Of a DNA stretch of 9,963 nt, positions 6,832 to 9,963 are shown piece by piece. Under the pieces are notes generated by a model that did not search any database, was not told the DNA's origin, and saw nothing but the letters and a program-made list of their open reading frames with translations. Each line of letters starts with the position of its first letter. Position 1 is the first letter of the stretch. The DNA is from Oscillospiraceae bacterium (GTDB lineage Bacteria > Bacillota > Clostridia > Oscillospirales > Acutalibacteraceae), in assembly GCA_019422905.1 (NCBI GenBank), contig JAHZCM010000051.1:1-9963 (forward strand), given 5' to 3'. A program made the translations under genes and the position numbers.

Positions 6832-6889
6832 CACTTTCGTGCGTTATGCGATTTTATGGCGGATTTCCGCCGTTTTTTAACTTGCCGGT
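6811..6889. repeat. 14-bp direct repeat, two copies 65 bases apart
   Basis: TTTAACTTGCCGGT occurs at 6811-6824 and again at 6876-6889. The first copy lies inside the terminator hairpin at 6790-6831. The second touches the last base of the immunity stop codon. The copies are identical over 14 bases and diverge at once on both sides. Confidence 0.85.
6858..6878 (+). terminator. Plus-strand hairpin with T run, antisense to the operon
   Basis: GGCGG (6858-6862) and CCGCC (6867-6871) enclose an ATTT loop, followed by G and six T. This is a terminator form only on the plus strand, although every gene around it is on the minus strand. It could block antisense transcription entering the immunity and toxin genes. 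Confidence 0.5.
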
Positions 6890-7116
6890 TATGACGGAAA
6901 AACCGCATCGACAACATCTTTAAACGGCTTTTTTCCAATCATCCAATTTGAAAGAAGAGAATCGATATCATAGAAATCCAACTGGTTTCCATCTGAATCC
7001 CATGTACCAAATACCCCGTTTGTGTGGCAAACTGAATATTGCTTGCCATTATAATCAAAAACAGGTTCGTTCAGTAAAATGTACTGCATGAGATCTTGTT
7101 TATTCACTATCATCAT
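6889..7116 (-). CDS. Probable immunity protein to the minor-head toxin domain
   Basis: This 75-residue protein is acidic (nine Asp and one Glu against five Lys and no Arg) and contains several aromatic residues (FDYNGKQYSV, GTWDSDG, LDFYDID, NWMIGKKPF). It has no signal peptide or membrane segment. I do not recognise its family. Its ATG at 7116 (or 7113) lies inside the last codons of the toxin-bearing minor head gene, a 17-base overlap that implies coupled translation. It is as AT-rich as the toxin domain and unlike the GC-rich structural genes. Small acidic proteins encoded directly after a MuF C-terminal toxin are typically their inhibitors. The role rests on position, size, charge and base composition, not on homology. 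Confidence 0.6.
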   Translation of the reverse strand: MMIVNKQDLMQYILLNEPVFDYNGKQYSVCHTNGVFGTWDSDGNQLDFYDIDSLLSNWMIGKKPFKDVVDAVFPS

Positions 7117-7498
7117 CTCTTTTCGTTAAAATATCTTTGTGTGCTTCCTTTTCAGCGTCTGTCAACGACCGATCAGTTCTATCTATCTGATTTCCATTTT
7201 CATCCCATATGTAATCATGAGCATGATACGGCTCTTTTCCATCAACGCCAAATTTATGTTTATCCGGTCGATTATGATGGTTGGAATGAATCTGGGTTTT
7301 CATTAAGGAATCTGGACCGTATATAGTTCTGTCAATCTGAATAAGTCCATTTCTGTACTCCGTCTTCGTTTCAATAACGGCATACGGTTTATACTTTTTT
7401 GGAATAGAAGGTTTACTTCTATCTTTCCAATCATCCGTGACAACGATTGTTCCGTCTTTATGATAATGGATTTTCGCGTATTTTTCAAGCTCTGTTTT
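7100..7498 (-). other. Toxin-like C-terminal domain with foreign base composition
   Basis: This segment covers residues about 236-367 of the minor head protein. The change from GC-rich to AT-rich DNA falls near 7500, inside the gene, and continues through the immunity gene. That pattern suggests the domain and its partner were acquired together by recombination onto a resident capsid gene. Boundaries are estimated by eye. Confidence 0.6.
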
Positions 7499-8203
7499 GT
7501 TCGCCCAAACCGCCTTGCTCGCCTGACTGTGACCGAAGCCCTGCACCTGCACGCGGGCGGAATCGACACGGCGGTCGGTGGCACGGGTGAAATCTTTAAG
7601 CTTCTGCTCCTGCTGCTTGAGCTTCACGGACTGCTGTGCGAATTCCTCCTTGAAGCCCGCCTCGTCCAGCCCTGCAAGCTCGCGCTTCGTCGCGCGGATT
7701 TCGCGCTCCATTTTGCGCTGCATCTGGCTGATTTCGTACTCGGTGTATTTTTCACCGTCATACTCGATGTCGCGCGCGTTGAGCTTTTCAAGCGCCTCCG
7801 GCGTGTAGCTCCGTTCGGAAATCCCCTCGAAGAACGGGTTCCACGAATGGCGGCAGTTCCAGCCCATGAAGCCCGCGCCGGTGCCGTAGCCGATGTCGGA
7901 AAGGGTAAGGTACCCGCGCCGCCCGGAGAGCGACACGATTTGCCCCTGCCATACCGCATGCTCCGGGCGCGCGCCCGCGTGCGCCGTGATCTCCATCAGG
8001 TCGCAGCCGAATTCCCGCGCCAGCGTCTCCGAAATCTGCCCGCACGTCTGGTTCACGCCGGTCAACGTTGCGCGGCGCACAGCGACGTCAATCTTGTCGA
8101 TATGCCCGGAAGGGTAGAGGACGGACACACCCTCGCGCGAAGCGTCCTGCACCGCCCGGCGGATCGCCGTTTTGTAATCGAGCATACCGGAGGAGACCTG
8201 CAT
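7100..8203 (-). CDS. Minor head protein (phage minor capsid 2 / MuF-like) with C-terminal toxin-like domain, 5'-truncated
   Basis: From the first in-frame ATG this encodes 367 residues. Residues 1-230 match the later part of Firmicutes minor head proteins: MQVSSGMLDYKTAIRRAV, VRRATLTGVNQT (43-54), ITAHAGARPEHAVWQGQI (72-89), GYGTGAGFMGWNCRHSW (105-121), and then a charged coiled coil (155-210). Homologues carry roughly 150 more N-terminal residues. Here the frame continues upstream only to a TAA at 8344-8342 with no start, so the gene has lost its 5' end. From about residue 236 the DNA becomes AT-rich and the protein unlike capsid sequence. It has a His-dense block (IHSNHHNRPDKH at 305-316, YHAHD at 326-330), then RSLTDAEKE and an acidic tail. 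This is the layout of MuF polymorphic toxins. The toxin activity cannot be named from sequence; a His-based nuclease is possible. Confidence 0.8.
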   Translation of the reverse strand: MQVSSGMLDYKTAIRRAVQDASREGVSVLYPSGHIDKIDVAVRRATLTGVNQTCGQISETLAREFGCDLMEITAHAGARPEHAVWQGQIVSLSGRRGYLTLSDIGYGTGAGFMGWNCRHSWNPFFEGISERSYTPEALEKLNARDIEYDGEKYTEYEISQMQRKMEREIRATKRELAGLDEAGFKEEFAQQSVKLKQQEQKLKDFTRATDRRVDSARVQVQGFGHSQASKAVWANKTELEKYAKIHYHKDGTIVVTDDWKDRSKPSIPKKYKPYAVIETKTEYRNGLIQIDRTIYGPDSLMKTQIHSNHHNRPDKHKFGVDGKEPYHAHDYIWDENGNQIDRTDRSLTDAEKEAHKDILTKRDDDSE

Positions 8204-8341
8204 TCCCGCGAGCGTGCAGGCCGCAATAAAGCGCTGCTGCGTCTCGACCGCCGTCGTCAGCGTGAGGTTTTTCAGCTCGCCGCTTGCAGGATGCTTTACG
8301 TTTTCGAAATTGTGGATGGTGGAGCTAACAGGTTTTGTGTG
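8204..8341 (-). pseudogene. Upstream remnant of the minor head gene at the truncation point
   Basis: In frame with the minor head gene, these 46 codons read through GELKNLTLTTAVETQQRF and IAACTLAG into MQVSSG. This aligns in pattern with the segment normally preceding that motif in family members. No ATG, GTG or TTG start occurs, and an in-frame TAA closes the frame at 8344-8342. Phage similarity probably ends near 8290-8320, where composition turns AT-rich. The remnant shows that the gene is broken rather than simply started late. Confidence 0.7.
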
Positions 8342-8501
8342 TTAACTGGATTTATGAATGTTCTGTTTTCTAGGACAAGAGATATTATGATTTTCTCAGC
8401 AATAGCTTGGCATGCATGAGAATACAAAGATCCGCACTTGCCCCACCAATCTTTTTTGAATGTAAATTTATATGATTTAAGTTATATACTTCTTTTTATA
8501 C
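8342..8501. other. AT-rich non-coding junction between phage and cas blocks
   Basis: No gene is supported here. An imperfect inverted repeat (GCTAACA at 8324-8330 with TGTTAAC at 8340-8346, one mismatch) marks the phage side. A TTCTCA/TGAGAA hairpin spans 8393-8422. No CRISPR repeats, integrase fragment, tRNA or clear attachment core can be seen. Confidence 0.5.
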
Positions 8502-8530
8502 TTGAAAATTGAATTTGAATATGATATAAT
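8502..8530 (+). promoter_or_regulatory. Sigma-A promoter for cas3
   Basis: TTGAAA (8502-8507) and a perfect TATAAT (8525-8530) are separated by exactly 17 bases, with a TGN extended -10 element directly before TATAAT. Transcription should start near 8537, leaving a leader of about 60 bases. It is the strongest-looking promoter in the window and drives cas3 and probably the rest of the cas operon. Confidence 0.85.
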
Positions 8531-8539
8531 TTGTACAAA
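8530..8539. promoter_or_regulatory. Perfect palindrome at the cas3 transcription start, candidate operator
   Basis: TTTGTACAAA is self-complementary over ten bases, overlaps the last base of the -10 box and covers the predicted start point. A repressor bound here would block initiation. No other copy was noticed nearby, and AT-rich palindromes of ten bases can arise by chance. Confidence 0.35.
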
Positions 8540-8586
8540 ATTAGAGTTTTATGTAAAAATAGTTAGTGCAAAAACTGGATAACTTT

Positions 8587-8593
8587 AAGGAGG
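8587..8593 (+). promoter_or_regulatory. Shine-Dalgarno sequence of cas3
   Basis: AAGGAGG, a full consensus match, lies four bases before the ATG at 8598 and fixes the start codon of cas3. Confidence 0.85.
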
Positions 8594-8597
8594 CCAT

Positions 8598-9963
8598 ATG
8601 CATTGCTTTCCTGCACATATTCGAGTGCAATGTAATGATAACAAAGAAGTTGTGCAGTCTGTTGCGGAGCACAGCCGAAATACAGCCGAATATGCGGGCC
8701 AATCCCTGAAAGAGGCTTATTTGTTTTCAACGGCGTATCTGGCGGGCCTCCTCCACGACTGCGGGAAATTTACCGGGGTATTTGAGGAATACCTCAGAAA
8801 AGCGGTTTTTGAAGGTTCTGTGCAGCGCGGTACGGTAAACCACACCTTTGCCGGTGTCCGTTTTTTGCTTACGCACTATCATACAAATCAGGACGGATGG
8901 GACGACCTTACCGCCGAACTGCTTGCCTACGCGGTCGGCGCACATCACGGGCTGTTCGATCTGGCGGATCCGCAGCAGAAAGCCGGCTTCCAACACCGCC
9001 TGGAAGCACCGGACATCCGTGAAGCCGAAGCTTTTCGGAACTTTTACGTACAATGTGCCGGAAAAGATGAGCTGAATGTACGTTTCCGGGCAAGTGTGCA
9101 CGAATTGAAACCGATTGTCGTGCGCATGCAGAAGCTGGCGAAGGGGAACCCTGAGCGTTTGGACTTTTATCTTGGGCTGCTTGCGAGGCTGATTCTCTCG
9201 GCGGTGATTGAAGGAGACAGAAGAGATACGGCGGAATTTATGACGCAGATACACCGGCCGTCCTTTCCGGAAAATCGGAAAGCGCTGTGGGAACACTTCC
9301 TGTATACCGTGGAAGAGAAGCTCCGTGAATTCCCGCAGGACACCCCTGTCCAATGTGCCAGAGCAAAAATTTCAGCGATATGCCGCAGCCAATCGGAGAA
9401 AAAAAGTGGTGTTTACCGTCTGAATGTCCCTACCGGCTCGGGAAAGGCGCTGGCGTCTTTGCGTTATGCTCTGGCACACGGCGCCCAATACGGCAAGAAA
9501 CGTATTTTGTTTGTGATGCCGCTCCTTTCGATTATCGAGCAAAACAGCAAGGTAATCCGGGATTTTGTTCAGGACCCGTCCCTGATCTTGGAGCATCACT
9601 CCAATGTTGTTTGCCCCGAAGAAAATACCGAGGCGTTGGACTTGCAGGAGCTTTTGGAGGAGAGCTGGCAGGCGCCGGTTATCATCACGACGCTCGTACA
9701 GCTTTTGAACACCTTGTTTTCGGGAAAGACAAGCGCGATCCGCCGGTTTCAGGCGCTGTGCGACAGTATCCTTGTGATCGCTGAGGTGCAGACAGTTCCA
9801 TGCAATATGCTTTCGCTGTTCAATTTGGCGGTAAATTTTCTTTCGGAGGTCTGCGGAGCCACCGTGGTGCTTTGTTCTGCGACGCAGCCGTGCTTGGAGG
9901 AGGCGCGGCATCCGCTGGCGAATGCGCCCGAGGACATGGTTCCCCACGATGCGGCGCTTTGGG
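8598..9963 (+). CDS. cas3: CRISPR-associated Cas3, HD nuclease-helicase, type I-C-like, with both Walker motifs substituted (3' end beyond window)
   Basis: Cas3 is recruited by Cascade to nick, unwind and degrade target DNA. The 455 visible residues run without interruption to the right edge. The HD nuclease domain (about 1-235) looks complete: H25 in AEHSRNTAEYA, HD at 53-54 with K57 (LLHDCGKF), NH at 81-82 followed by TFAG, HH at 116-117, and GDRRDTAEFM (206-215). The helicase begins near 265. Motif I reads VPTGSGKALASLRYAL: residue 284, after the Walker Lys, is Ala instead of Thr/Ser. Motif II reads ILVIAEVQTVP: residue 395 is Ala where the DEVQ box has Asp. Motif Ia (MPLLSIIEQN), TTLVQ and the SAT of motif III (427-429) are intact. 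The gene points away from the phage block and has its own promoter. In type I-C loci cas3 precedes cas5, cas8c and cas7, which would lie to the right. Nuclease-only function, or none, is the likely result. Confidence 0.93.
   Translation, partial: MHCFPAHIRVQCNDNKEVVQSVAEHSRNTAEYAGQSLKEAYLFSTAYLAGLLHDCGKFTGVFEEYLRKAVFEGSVQRGTVNHTFAGVRFLLTHYHTNQDGWDDLTAELLAYAVGAHHGLFDLADPQQKAGFQHRLEAPDIREAEAFRNFYVQCAGKDELNVRFRASVHELKPIVVRMQKLAKGNPERLDFYLGLLARLILSAVIEGDRRDTAEFMTQIHRPSFPENRKALWEHFLYTVEEKLREFPQDTPVQCARAKISAICRSQSEKKSGVYRLNVPTGSGKALASLRYALAHGAQYGKKRILFVMPLLSIIEQNSKVIRDFVQDPSLILEHHSNVVCPEENTEALDLQELLEESWQAPVIITTLVQLLNTLFSGKTSAIRRFQALCDSILVIAEVQTVPCNMLSLFNLAVNFLSEVCGATVVLCSATQPCLEEARHPLANAPEDMVPHDAALW

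Noticed and set aside
7460..8419. 319-codon plus-strand frame opposite the minor head gene
   Set aside because: Leu/Arg/His-rich antisense product; conserved minor head motifs are on the minus strand.
8342..8597. CRISPR leader, array or attachment site next to cas3
   Set aside because: No direct repeats with regular spacing and no tRNA end or integrase are visible; the strip is simply AT-rich with a promoter.
9204..9242. Possible loss of an HD-domain acidic residue (EGDRRDTAEF instead of DADR-type)
   Set aside because: The second Asp is kept and EGDRR variants seem normal in Firmicutes Cas3 proteins, so this is not counted as a catalytic loss.
8727..9784. Frames on both strands within cas3
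   Set aside because: All are out of frame with a continuous Cas3 reading that contains ordered HD and helicase motifs.

Overview
The window joins two unrelated blocks. Positions 1 to about 8300 are the head and tail morphogenesis module of a siphophage-type prophage, read entirely on the minus strand. Positions about 8340 to 9963 hold a promoter and the start of a CRISPR-Cas cas3 gene on the plus strand. The protein families point to a Firmicutes host, probably a moderately GC-rich Clostridia: Gp15, the three-gene minor-capsid/tail-terminator set, an NRAQRR-ending chaperone, a GP20-type scaffold and a type I-C-like Cas3. This taxonomic placement is inference.

Phage block, in transcription order from right to left: a minor head protein whose 5' end is missing and whose C-terminus is an AT-rich toxin-like domain (7100-8203, with frame remnants to 8341); a small acidic protein overlapping its end, probably the cognate immunity protein (6889-7116); a 282-base non-coding gap with two minus-strand terminators, one plus-strand terminator and a 14-bp direct repeat; scaffold (6013-6606); P22-fold coat protein (4888-5994); head-tail connector (4434-4883); DUF6751-like connector (4150-4491); minor capsid/tail completion protein (3717-4046); tail terminator (3286-3720); tail tube (2776-3285); tail assembly chaperone (2366-2755); Gp15 (1719-2369), overlapping the chaperone at a possible -1 frameshift site; a small Cys4 zinc-ribbon protein with a non-AUG start (1565-1723); and a tape measure protein running off the left edge (1-1520). 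Terminase, portal and the N-terminal part of the minor head protein are absent, so the element looks truncated at about 8300-8341.

Cas block: a strong sigma-A promoter (8502-8530, extended -10), a 10-bp palindrome over the start point and a consensus Shine-Dalgarno lead into cas3 (8598 to the edge). The Cas3 HD nuclease motifs are all present. However, the two central ATPase positions are both alanine: Walker A reads GSGKA instead of GSGKT, and the DEVQ box reads AEVQ. As written, this Cas3 should neither bind nor hydrolyse ATP normally.

The most interesting points are the doubly substituted Cas3 ATPase, the MuF-type toxin/immunity cassette on a capsid gene, and the truncated prophage lying against a CRISPR locus whose effector looks motor-dead. 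No CRISPR array, tRNA, rRNA or insertion sequence is visible.
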